Source: Ardenticatenales bacterium (GTDB lineage: Bacteria; Chloroflexota; Anaerolineae; Ardenticatenales; Ardenticatenaceae). Taken from it: a stretch of DNA of 5,368 nucleotides. The notes beneath the pieces are model-generated. The model was not told where the DNA came from, did no database searches, and saw only the letters and a list, made by a program, of their open reading frames with translations. The DNA lies in the NCBI GenBank assembly GCA_013812995.1, contig JACCSL010000244.1, forward strand, positions 1 through 5,368, in the 5' to 3' direction. Made by a program: the position numbers and the translations under genes. Below, one piece after another: positions 1 to 5,368 of this stretch; positions within the stretch are counted from its first letter, which is position 1; every line of letters begins with the position of its first letter.

Positions 1-374
1 ACGATATCCATCTCCCCGGATGTCCCTATTGCACCTTCAAGTTCGCGCCGCCAAAAGCCCGTACACACTTGGAGGTAGTAGAACCCATGCTATCGCCCCC
101 AGAGATTGTAGTGGTACAACAACCCTCCTATGTGGCTGCCCGCATTGAAGCATTTATAGATAGGTTGACGGCTGCACCCTCTACACCCCCAGCCGCCCCA
201 CCTGCCTCTGCCACGCTCCCTGCTCCTCAACCATCTTCGCTCCCTCCCGTTCCCCCAGCCAGTGGAATAGCTGCTTTCTACTATCTGTATCTGGCACGAC
301 GTGTGCTCCGGGTGGCGGTCTATATCTGGGTAGTGCGCTGGATTCTGGCTTTTATACTGGAGGGGATGCGCTGA
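1..374 (+). CDS. 3' part of an unidentified membrane-anchored protein with a CPYC motif
   Basis: I do not recognise this protein. The frame is open from the left edge (first full codon at 3) to a TGA at 372-374, giving 123 visible residues. The visible part starts with D-I-H-L-P-G-C-P-Y-C-T-F-K-F. This CxxC motif could be half of a zinc ribbon or a redox-type pair. A moderately conserved-looking stretch follows, then about 35 residues very rich in Pro, Ala and Ser, then a C-terminal segment rich in aromatic and aliphatic residues (about the last 36 residues) that looks like one membrane helix with flanking Arg. The likely layout is a soluble N-terminal part joined by a flexible linker to a C-terminal membrane anchor. 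The alternative is a short 95-residue protein starting at ATG 87, preceded by GGAGG at 71-75. I prefer the partial reading because the CPYC stretch looks protein-like and no in-frame stop precedes ATG 87. It converges on the minus-strand gene ending at 572. Confidence 0.55.
   Translation, partial: DIHLPGCPYCTFKFAPPKARTHLEVVEPMLSPPEIVVVQQPSYVAARIEAFIDRLTAAPSTPPAAPPASATLPAPQPSSLPPVPPASGIAAFYYLYLARRVLRVAVYIWVVRWILAFILEGMR
71..75 (+). promoter_or_regulatory. Possible internal Shine-Dalgarno for a start at ATG 87
   Basis: GGAGG lies 11 bases upstream of an in-frame ATG at 87-89. The spacing is longer than ideal, and the site sits inside the open frame that runs to the left edge. It may be a true start signal for a 95-residue protein, or simply the Leu-Glu-Val codons of a longer one. 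The sequence alone does not decide. Confidence 0.3.
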
Positions 375-500
375 GGTGTGATGTGATACTTTTCTGCTTT
401 CGGGGAATACAACAGCAGCGGGTATCCCTGTCGTTGGCCGCGACACCCAGAGAGCAAAGAAAACCCTCTTTCCGTCATCAGGAGAACGGGTGAAAGGGGC

Positions 501-516
501 TCCCCCGTTTGGGGGA
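501..516. other. Small GC-rich hairpin in the convergent spacer
   Basis: TCCCCC at 501-506 pairs with GGGGGA at 511-516 around a GTTT loop. It lies just beyond the main terminator when read on the minus strand and 126 bases after the stop of the left plus-strand gene. No T-run follows on the plus side, so it is not a classic terminator for that gene. It may back up the neighbouring terminator. An alternative pairing of AACGGG (485-490) with CCCGTT (504-509) would exclude it. The rest of 375-522 shows no credible gene. Confidence 0.35.
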
Positions 517-522
517 ACAACA

Positions 523-554
523 AAGAAGCCTCCCGATAGGCCGGGAGGCTTCTT
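523..554 (-). terminator. Rho-independent terminator of the secreted-protein gene
   Basis: A perfect 13-bp stem pairs AAGAAGCCTCCCG (523-535) with its complement at 542-554 around a 6-base loop (536-541). It begins 17 bases after the TAA stop at 572-574 of the minus-strand gene. On the minus strand the stem ends in CTTCTT and continues TGTTGTT, a fair T-rich tail. In the plus direction the right arm ends TTCTT and then GATAG, a weak tail. The hairpin could therefore also slow transcription from the left gene, but its main direction is minus. Confidence 0.85.
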
Positions 555-571
555 GATAGAGGAGACGACGA

Positions 572-2206
572 TTAGCGCTTGGTGACGCGCTGGTACTTGA
601 TGAGATACTCGACGTGCATATTCCAGTTTCGCTTGTCCAGGTTGCCCAGCCCCATGCCGGTGACCCGCTCGCTTGGTATGCCGTCAATATAGATGGTATA
701 TGCCTGGCTGTGAGCATACATCGGGAAGTTCGCACCATACTCGGGGAAGGGCTTGGGCTCCATCACGAGTTGCTGGCTGCCGCTGGCCCAGGCAATGGTG
801 ACCGTCTGACCCACCACGCGGTTACCGCTTTCATCCAGCGCATCAACGTAGATCGAGTGGCGACCGCCCGACTGATCGATATCGTGCCAGAGGATTTCCG
901 TCACGCGCCAGTACTGCTGGCCCACGGCAACGTTGGCGGGCTGGATGCCGACGCCGAGCGCGCCCAGGCGAGAATCGAGGTTACGACCAGGCTCTGCCGC
1001 GACAGGGGCGGGGGCGGGGGCCGTCACTGGCGGTACCGGCGCTGGTACACCAGAAACAGGCGTACCGTTGTCGGGCGTCAGGGCGGCGGCGGGCAGGTGG
1101 CCGAGCTCCTTAGCAATGTCACCACCGTTGGCAACGGTAACCTGACCTGCGCGGGCCCAGGGCACATCCTGCTTCCACTCCTGTAACACGGCGCGCTGGG
1201 TGCGAATCGCATAGTGGTTGCCCATATCTGTCACCTCGGAGGTCGGCAGACCAAAGAAGGTCATTGGGTCACTCACCGCGAAGTAGGCAGTGCGCAGCGC
1301 AGGGCGGGTGCTCAGGAGCGCCTGGCGCATCTGAACGGCCTGCTGGAAGGTCGCATTGGGACCTTCCCACCCTTCAGCAAGTTGGAAGGGGGTCTGGCGT
1401 TTTTCGTTCAATGTCTGATCCAGGCCACCCCGGTGCAACTCGTCAAAGACGTTCACGAGGGCTACGGTGCGGCTGTCAGGCCGCCACTGGAAAACAGCCT
1501 TCTGGAAGGCCTGGGTGATGAATCCATCGCGGCTGAAGCGCTGCGAGATCGGGTAGCCGACGTTCTGGAGACCATAGCGACGGAAGGCGGCCAGGAAGTT
1601 CGCGTTGGTGTCATCACAGACGGAAAAACCACCCGCCTGAGCATAGAACTGGCAGGTTGCGCCAGCGGCAACGGGCGGGGCGATCCCGGCACCCGGCGGG
1701 GCGAGGATCGGCGCGGGATTGTTGGGGGCCGGGGGCTGCTGCGGAGCAGGCTGCGGCGAGTTGCGGAACTCCACGCGGGCAGCATTGGCGTCGCCCGGGT
1801 TGCAGCTGGCAGAGGTGCGAACCTCGATTGGGTCTGACAGCAGATTGCCGCTGCTATCCTCGATGGCTACATACCAGGTGTTGGCAACAGCGATCGTGTT
1901 CAGGGTGAAATCCCAGCCAGCCGCGTTGGTCTCCGAGCGAACATATTGACCCGCCGTGGCGTGGAGCGTTTGTCCATTCGGCCACCAGAGACGGACCTTG
2001 GCCCCAACCTGGGGGGTTCCGTCGCGGTTCAGTACCACGCCCATAACCTGAGTGATACCACAGTTCGTGTAGGTGTTGGTGACCCGGCCGGTATATGGCT
2101 TTTCGGCGGCCGAGACAGGGGCTGTGAAGGCCGACAGCGGGATCACAGGTGCAAGGATCATCATAATGAGTATCCATGCAAGGAAACGGGAGGGAAGTTT
2201 CATCAT
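572..2206 (-). CDS. Secreted multidomain protein with a beta-sandwich-like N-terminus and a repeated middle motif
   Basis: An exported protein of 544 residues with no recognised catalytic site. Residues 1-34 form a signal peptide: basic K-L-P-S-R-F, a long hydrophobic core, and probable cleavage after V-S-A-A, before E35. Residues 35-150 look like a beta-sandwich (carboxypeptidase-regulatory or Ig-like, with N-R-D-G-T-P-x-V-G-A-K-V). They hold two cysteines, C49 and C135, that could form a disulfide. A Pro/Ala linker (150-182) leads to a middle domain (185-374) that starts with C185 and C197 and contains two diverged copies of G-x-P-x-S ... Q-[KR]-A-V-x-Q-x-W at about 217-241 and 319-344. A second Pro/Ala linker (378-407) precedes a C-terminal beta-rich domain (417-544) with W-R-V-T-E-I-L-W-H-D and P-E-Y-G-A-N-F-P-M-Y-A. 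I associate this last domain with exported proteins of Chloroflexota, from memory only. The start at 2206 is chosen for GGAG eight bases upstream and for placing the signal peptide at the N-terminus; the adjacent ATG at 2203 is possible, and TTG 2269 is unlikely. A binding or surface role fits better than catalysis. Gene reality is near certain, function is not. Confidence 0.9.
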   Translation of the reverse strand: MMKLPSRFLAWILIMMILAPVIPLSAFTAPVSAAEKPYTGRVTNTYTNCGITQVMGVVLNRDGTPQVGAKVRLWWPNGQTLHATAGQYVRSETNAAGWDFTLNTIAVANTWYVAIEDSSGNLLSDPIEVRTSASCNPGDANAARVEFRNSPQPAPQQPPAPNNPAPILAPPGAGIAPPVAAGATCQFYAQAGGFSVCDDTNANFLAAFRRYGLQNVGYPISQRFSRDGFITQAFQKAVFQWRPDSRTVALVNVFDELHRGGLDQTLNEKRQTPFQLAEGWEGPNATFQQAVQMRQALLSTRPALRTAYFAVSDPMTFFGLPTSEVTDMGNHYAIRTQRAVLQEWKQDVPWARAGQVTVANGGDIAKELGHLPAAALTPDNGTPVSGVPAPVPPVTAPAPAPVAAEPGRNLDSRLGALGVGIQPANVAVGQQYWRVTEILWHDIDQSGGRHSIYVDALDESGNRVVGQTVTIAWASGSQQLVMEPKPFPEYGANFPMYAHSQAYTIYIDGIPSERVTGMGLGNLDKRNWNMHVEYLIKYQRVTKR

Positions 2207-2214
2207 CGACAAGA

Positions 2215-2218
2215 CTCC
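2215..2218 (-). promoter_or_regulatory. Ribosome binding site fixing the start at 2206
   Basis: On the minus strand GGAG is followed by eight bases and then ATG ATG (2206 and 2203). This favours ATG 2206 over the in-frame TTG at 2269. The TTG would add 21 residues in front of the signal peptide, and it lies almost at the predicted transcription start, leaving no room for its own ribosome site. Confidence 0.65.
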
Positions 2219-2247
2219 ATATAGGGACGCTTGCACGCCCGATTGAT

Positions 2248-2266
2248 TCTCTGCCAGGGGCAGAGA
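2248..2266. repeat. 8-bp perfect inverted repeat in the leader of the secreted-protein gene
   Basis: TCTCTGCC (2248-2255) pairs with GGCAGAGA (2259-2266) around a 3-base loop. If the minus promoter at 2278-2305 is used, transcription begins near 2271 and this hairpin sits almost at the 5' end of the mRNA, where such structures can protect it from decay. It could equally be a DNA operator just downstream of the promoter. It has no T-run and is not a terminator. Confidence 0.55.
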
Positions 2267-2277
2267 CAACGGGGCTT

Positions 2278-2305
2278 ATTCTATGGATTGAGGACGAGAT
2301 GACAA
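2278..2305 (-). promoter_or_regulatory. Candidate sigma-70-type promoter for the secreted-protein gene
   Basis: On the minus strand, -35 TTGTCA (2305-2300, 5 of 6 to TTGACA) is followed by 16 bases and then -10 TAGAAT (2283-2278, 5 of 6 to TATAAT). A start near 2271 gives a leader of about 65 bases containing the 2248-2266 hairpin and the GGAG at 2215-2218. Its -35 overlaps the -35 of the opposite promoter by five bases, so the two may compete for RNA polymerase. Confidence 0.5.
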
Positions 2306-2327
2306 GTTTTCGGGGTCGTTGTAAACT
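2299..2327 (+). promoter_or_regulatory. Candidate sigma-70-type promoter for the ATPase-TPR gene
   Basis: ATGACA (2299-2304, 5 of 6 to the -35 consensus) is followed by 17 bases and then TAAACT (2322-2327, 4 of 6 to the -10 consensus). A start near 2334 gives a leader of about 37 bases. The -10 match is weaker than that of the divergent promoter, so this call is less secure. Confidence 0.35.
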
Positions 2328-2328
2328 T
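2304..2328. promoter_or_regulatory. Operator-like dyad across the divergent promoters
   Basis: AAGTTT (2304-2309) and AAACTT (2323-2328) form an inverted repeat with 13 bases between them, a half-site centre spacing of 19 bases or nearly two helical turns. The dyad covers the -35 to -10 interval of the plus promoter and touches the -35 of the minus promoter, so one bound dimer could control both genes. A 6-bp dyad can arise by chance, so this is a lead only. Confidence 0.3.
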
Positions 2329-2343
2329 CCTCGTGGTTGGTAG

Positions 2344-2363
2344 CCTCCTTACCCCCACGGAGG
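2344..2363 (+). promoter_or_regulatory. Ribosome binding site and possible masking hairpin of the ATPase-TPR gene
   Basis: GGAGG at 2359-2363, seven bases before ATG 2371, is a strong Shine-Dalgarno and fixes that start. CCTCC at 2344-2348 is its exact complement, with a 10-base loop between them. The leader could therefore fold to hide the ribosome site. The stem is only five base pairs, so the effect may be modest or absent. Confidence 0.5.
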
Positions 2364-2370
2364 ACAGGAT

Positions 2371-5368
2371 ATGCATCCCACAGAAGTCACCATTCTTTTT
2401 GCAGAGATTCTTTCCCAAAATGCGTCGGATGAGTCTTCCCACCGTGTCCTGCGCGCGCGCCTGGAAGCCATCGTGCGGCGCTATGATGGGTCCATTGTCC
2501 AGGCCCCACCGGGAGAGGAGGCTATTGTGGCGCTCTTCGGCGCGCCGACCGCCCAACCGGAGGACCCGGAGCGCGCGATTCGCGCTGCCCTCACCATGCA
2601 GGCATCGCTCGCCTCCCCGGATAAGTCCACGCCCGCCAAGCTGGTCCTTCGCATGGGCCTCAGCACGGCTCAGGCAACGATGCGCCTGGCAGAGCAAGGT
2701 CAATACGAGGTGGAGGGCGCGGCGCTCTACCTGGCCCGTCTTCTGGCGCGGGCAGCCAGCCCCAACGAGATTCTTATCTCCCCGGAGAGCCATCGCCGGG
2801 TGGCAGGTCAATTCGAGCTATATCCTCTCCAACCTGTCCTTCTGGATGGTCAGAAGGCTCCCATCTCGCCTCACCGAGTTCAGGGGGAACGGTGGGAGAC
2901 CACGCGTGCCTCGCGACGGGCGGTCGAGAACTTCGAGAGCCGCCTGGTGGGGCGGGCGGCGGAGCTGCAACGCTTGCAGGCCATCTTCAACCGGACCGAA
3001 GAGAGCGGTCAGCTTCAGGTGGTCACCGTTCTGGGCGATGCGGGCCTTGGCAAGTCCAGTCTTCTACGGGCTTTTAGCGAGTGGATCGAGGCGCAGCCCG
3101 AAACCGTCCGCTTTTTCAAGGGGCGGGCCAACCCGCAGATTAGCACGCAGCCCTATGCGCTCATCCGCGACATCTTCGCCTTTCGCTTTGGGATACGCGA
3201 GGGCGAGGCGGTCATGGCACGCGCGAAACTGGAGCAGGGCATCCGCAAGTTCATGGGCGCGGAGGGAACCGAGAAGGCCCACCTCATCGGCCACCTACTC
3301 GGCTTCGATTTTTCCGAAAGCCCACACATTCGGGGGAGCCTCAGTGATGCCCGCCAACTGCGCGAGCGCGCCTTTCGCGCCATTACCCTCTTTCTGGAGG
3401 CCCTCACGAGCGAGCGACGGGATGCGGTGCGGTTGCTCCGGGCCATGCCGGGTCATGGGGACCGCCCGCTGGTTGTCATTCTTCTGCAAGATATTCACTG
3501 GGCCGATGATGGCTCGTTGGATTTATTGGAGTACCTGGTTCAGAGTTGCCGTCAGGTTCCCCTTTTACTCCTGGCCACAGCCCGTGCGCGCCTATGGAGC
3601 AGCCGCCCCAGTTGGGGCGAACGATGGCCCGAGAGCCTTCATACGCTGCTGGAGGTAGCGCCCCTGTCATTCCCCGAGCGGCAGCAACTGGCGACCGCCC
3701 TGCTTCATCAACTGGATAATCCCTCTCCCGACCTGATGTCTCTGCTGATCAACCAGAGTGAGGGGAGCCCACTGCACATGGAAGAACTCCTCAAGGTGCT
3801 GCTGGAGGAGGGTGTCATCACCGCCCCGCCTGGAAGTGCCCGCTGGAGCCTGGACGAGCAGCGGCTGGCGGAGACATCCATTCCGCCCACGCTTACTGGA
3901 ATTATGGAGCGTCGGCTGGGTCGACTTCCTACGCTGGAGCGGGAAGTGCTCCAGCGCGCGGCGGTGGTGGGACGCATTTTCTGGGATCAGGCGGTGGCCT
4001 GGTTGTTGGACGACGCGCCTGCGGCGGCTACCTACGAGGTTCAGGTGGCCCTCCGAGGGGCGCAGGAGCAGGGGCTGGTCGCGGAGCGGCAGAGCCCCAC
4101 CTTCGAGGGCGTGCGCGAGTTTGTCTTTCGCCAGGGTCTCTTGCAGGAGGTGGCCTACGCCAGCCTGAGCGAGGGGCAGCGGCAGTCCTACCATGCCCAG
4201 GTAGCCGCCTGGTTGGTGCCACAGTCGGGCGAACGCGGGGAGGAGATCGCAGGGCAGATTGCGCGTCACTACGAGCTATCGGGACATAATGAGGAGGCTG
4301 CCCACTGGTATGGCCGGGCCGCCAAGCGCGCGCAGGATAGTTCTCTGCCGCAGACCGCGTTGACCTACTATGAGAAGGCGCTGGCGCTGCTACCCGACGC
4401 CTCAAAGGACGCAGGAGGGCCATTCCTCACCCTGTTGGAGGGGTTGGGGCAGATGCTGCGGCAGCAGGTGCGCTATGAGGAGGCCATCACCACCTTCCAT
4501 ACCCTCATTGAGGCCGCGCAGGAGGCAAACGATGCCATTGCGCAGATGCGCGCCCTGAACAACCTGGCAATGACCCATGACATCCAGCGCGATCATCGAA
4601 ATGCCCTGAAGTACGCGGAGGAAGCAGAGCAGATGGCAGCGCAGGCGGGCGAGGTCGGCCAATCGGAGCTGGCCGGGGCGCTGTGGCTGGCGGGCGTCTC
4701 TCATTTTCGCCTGGGCCATCTGGACGCTGCTAAGGAAAAGGCTGAGCAGTCCCTGACCCTCAGCACGTCGCTCAACGCTCAACGCGTGATGGCACGTAGC
4801 CATAGCCTTCTGGGGTGGATCCATGATTCAGCGAGCCGCTACGAGGAAGCGGGCAATGCCATGCGCCGCGCCCTAACCCTTTTCCGGCGTATGGAAGATC
4901 GCCAGGGTATCAGTGTCATGCTCAACGACCTGGGGGTGAGTGCCTCCGCTCAGGGCGATTACCGCGCCGCGCTGCCACTCTTCCAGGAAGCACTGACTCT
5001 GGCACGCGAGGTCAGCGTGCGGAGCCTGGAAACCTCCATCCTGACCAACCTGGGGGGCATTCATGTCGGGCTCGGTGATTTTGGCGGGGCCGAAAACGAA
5101 CTGCGCGAGACCCTCCGGCTGGCCGATGAGAGCAAGCAGAGCGGTAGTTCGGAAAGCTATCGCTACCTGGCAGAGGCGCTGCTGGGGCAGGGCCAGATGG
5201 AGGAGGCGTGGGGTGCCGCCCTGGAGGCACTCCGCCTGGGCCATCGCTCCGGTCGGAAGGAGCACATGGCCTCCGCCTGGCGTACCCTCGGAACGCTTCT
5301 CTGCCAGGGTAGCGCGCCGCAATTCTCCAAGGGCTTCTCGATAGATGAGGAGACGAGCACGCTGCTCG
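2371..5368 (+). CDS. Large signalling ATPase: degenerate cyclase-like domain, STAND/AAA NTPase, TPR array (3' end missing)
   Basis: At least 999 codons are open to the right edge, so the C-terminus is not seen. Residues 6-160 resemble a class III adenylate/guanylate cyclase domain (V-T-I-L-F-A-E-I; A-L-F-G-A-P at 54-59; R-M-G-L-S at 94-98; N-E-I-L-I-S). Key residues are changed: E12 and E50 stand where the two metal-binding Asp are expected, and Y120 and L124 replace the catalytic Asn and Arg. The segment between the metal sites is also short, so cyclase activity is unlikely. The NTPase domain starts at L-V-G-R (192-195), with Walker A G-D-A-G-L-G-K-S-S (222-230, K228) and Walker B L-L-Q-D-I-H-W-A-D (371-379). 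A helical/winged region follows (E-G-S-P-L-H-M-E-E near 464-472; I-P-P-T-L at 504-508; R-A-A-V-V-G near 529). From about 630 it is alpha-helical, with TPR-like repeats starting near 685, 722, 764, 805, 845, 885, 926 and 964, typical of partner binding. No signal peptide or membrane segment is seen, so it is probably cytoplasmic. Related STAND proteins act as ATP-driven signalling switches. The domain call is strong, the biological role unknown. Confidence 0.92.
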   Translation, partial: MHPTEVTILFAEILSQNASDESSHRVLRARLEAIVRRYDGSIVQAPPGEEAIVALFGAPTAQPEDPERAIRAALTMQASLASPDKSTPAKLVLRMGLSTAQATMRLAEQGQYEVEGAALYLARLLARAASPNEILISPESHRRVAGQFELYPLQPVLLDGQKAPISPHRVQGERWETTRASRRAVENFESRLVGRAAELQRLQAIFNRTEESGQLQVVTVLGDAGLGKSSLLRAFSEWIEAQPETVRFFKGRANPQISTQPYALIRDIFAFRFGIREGEAVMARAKLEQGIRKFMGAEGTEKAHLIGHLLGFDFSESPHIRGSLSDARQLRERAFRAITLFLEALTSERRDAVRLLRAMPGHGDRPLVVILLQDIHWADDGSLDLLEYLVQSCRQVPLLLLATARARLWSSRPSWGERWPESLHTLLEVAPLSFPERQQLATALLHQLDNPSPDLMSLLINQSEGSPLHMEELLKVLLEEGVITAPPGSARWSLDEQRLAETSIPPTLTGIMERRLGRLPTLEREVLQRAAVVGRIFWDQAVAWLLDDAPAAATYEVQVALRGAQEQGLVAERQSPTFEGVREFVFRQGLLQEVAYASLSEGQRQSYHAQVAAWLVPQSGERGEEIAGQIARHYELSGHNEEAAHWYGRAAKRAQDSSLPQTALTYYEKALALLPDASKDAGGPFLTLLEGLGQMLRQQVRYEEAITTFHTLIEAAQEANDAIAQMRALNNLAMTHDIQRDHRNALKYAEEAEQMAAQAGEVGQSELAGALWLAGVSHFRLGHLDAAKEKAEQSLTLSTSLNAQRVMARSHSLLGWIHDSASRYEEAGNAMRRALTLFRRMEDRQGISVMLNDLGVSASAQGDYRAALPLFQEALTLAREVSVRSLETSILTNLGGIHVGLGDFGGAENELRETLRLADESKQSGSSESYRYLAEALLGQGQMEEAWGAALEALRLGHRSGRKEHMASAWRTLGTLLCQGSAPQFSKGFSIDEETSTLL

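Noticed and set aside
90..523. Minus-strand frames of 118 and 67 codons over the left gene and the spacer
   Set aside because: No motif, no clear ribosome site; one is opposite the Pro-rich linker, which yields a Gly/Arg-rich shadow.
1005..1020. G-rich tract with three runs of four or five G, considered as a G-quadruplex
   Set aside because: There are only three long runs, and the tract is simply the antisense of Pro/Ala codons in the second linker of the secreted protein.
614..1837. Long plus-strand open frames opposite the secreted-protein gene (614-1186 and 1214-1837)
   Set aside because: They are antisense to a gene with a signal peptide, clear domains, ribosome site and terminator. Their translations are low-complexity and rich in Arg and Gly, as expected for shadow frames in GC-rich DNA.
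2206..2269. Alternative TTG start at 2269 for the secreted protein
   Set aside because: It adds a non-signal-like stretch before the signal peptide, lacks a ribosome site, and lies almost at the predicted transcription start.
2281..2811. Minus-strand open frame of 176 codons that would cover the divergent promoter
   Set aside because: It is antisense to the cyclase-like domain, has no recognisable motif, and would span both candidate promoters.
2333..3658. A 441-codon plus-strand open frame in another phase over the start of the ATPase gene
   Set aside because: Its product is extremely rich in Arg, Ser, Pro and Trp with no domain, while the overlapping frame from 2371 encodes recognisable cyclase-like and Walker motifs.
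3667..5322. Several minus-strand frames (for example 3667-4269, 4402-4824, 4873-5322)
   Set aside because: All lie opposite the continuous ATPase-TPR frame, with Gln/Leu/Arg-rich shadow compositions and no motif.

Overview
The window is GC-rich and densely coding. It holds one complete gene, two genes cut by the window edges, and a short divergent promoter region. The protein architectures suggest a bacterium of the Chloroflexota (green non-sulfur lineage). The first clue is a large protein with a cyclase-like domain, a STAND-type ATPase and TPR repeats. The second is a secreted protein with Pro/Ala linkers and a motif of the form G-x-P-x-S ... Q-[KR]-A-V-x-Q-x-W, a style I associate with Chloroflexota exported proteins. 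This assignment is an inference from protein style, not from a marker gene.

Layout, left to right. (1) Positions 1-374, plus strand: the 3' end of a reading frame that is open through the left edge. It shows a C-P-Y-C motif, a Pro/Ala/Ser-rich linker and one C-terminal membrane segment. (2) Positions 375-571: a convergent spacer with a strong 13-bp hairpin terminator for the minus-strand gene and a smaller hairpin beside it. (3) Positions 572-2206, minus strand: a complete gene for a secreted protein of 544 residues with a signal peptide, an N-terminal beta-sandwich-like domain, a middle domain with two diverged copies of one motif, and a C-terminal beta-rich domain. (4) Positions 2207-2370: a 164-bp divergent regulatory region with back-to-back candidate promoters whose -35 elements overlap, a 6+6 bp dyad, an 8-bp hairpin at the predicted 5' end of the minus transcript, and a hairpin that could mask the ribosome binding site of the plus gene. 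(5) Position 2371 to the right edge, plus strand: at least 999 codons without a stop, encoding a degenerate class III cyclase-like domain, then a STAND/AAA-type NTPase with Walker A and B motifs, then at least eight TPR-like repeats of about 40 residues. It is unfinished at the window end.

How they may work together: the large protein looks like a cytoplasmic signalling ATPase whose cyclase module has lost its metal-binding and catalytic residues and whose TPR array would bind a partner. It shares a promoter region with the exported protein, so joint regulation is plausible but only inferred. No RNA genes, insertion sequences, CRISPR arrays or attachment sites were seen. I found no clear evidence of a wholly new system. 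The most useful leads are the dead cyclase module, the shared promoter and the truncated left-edge gene.
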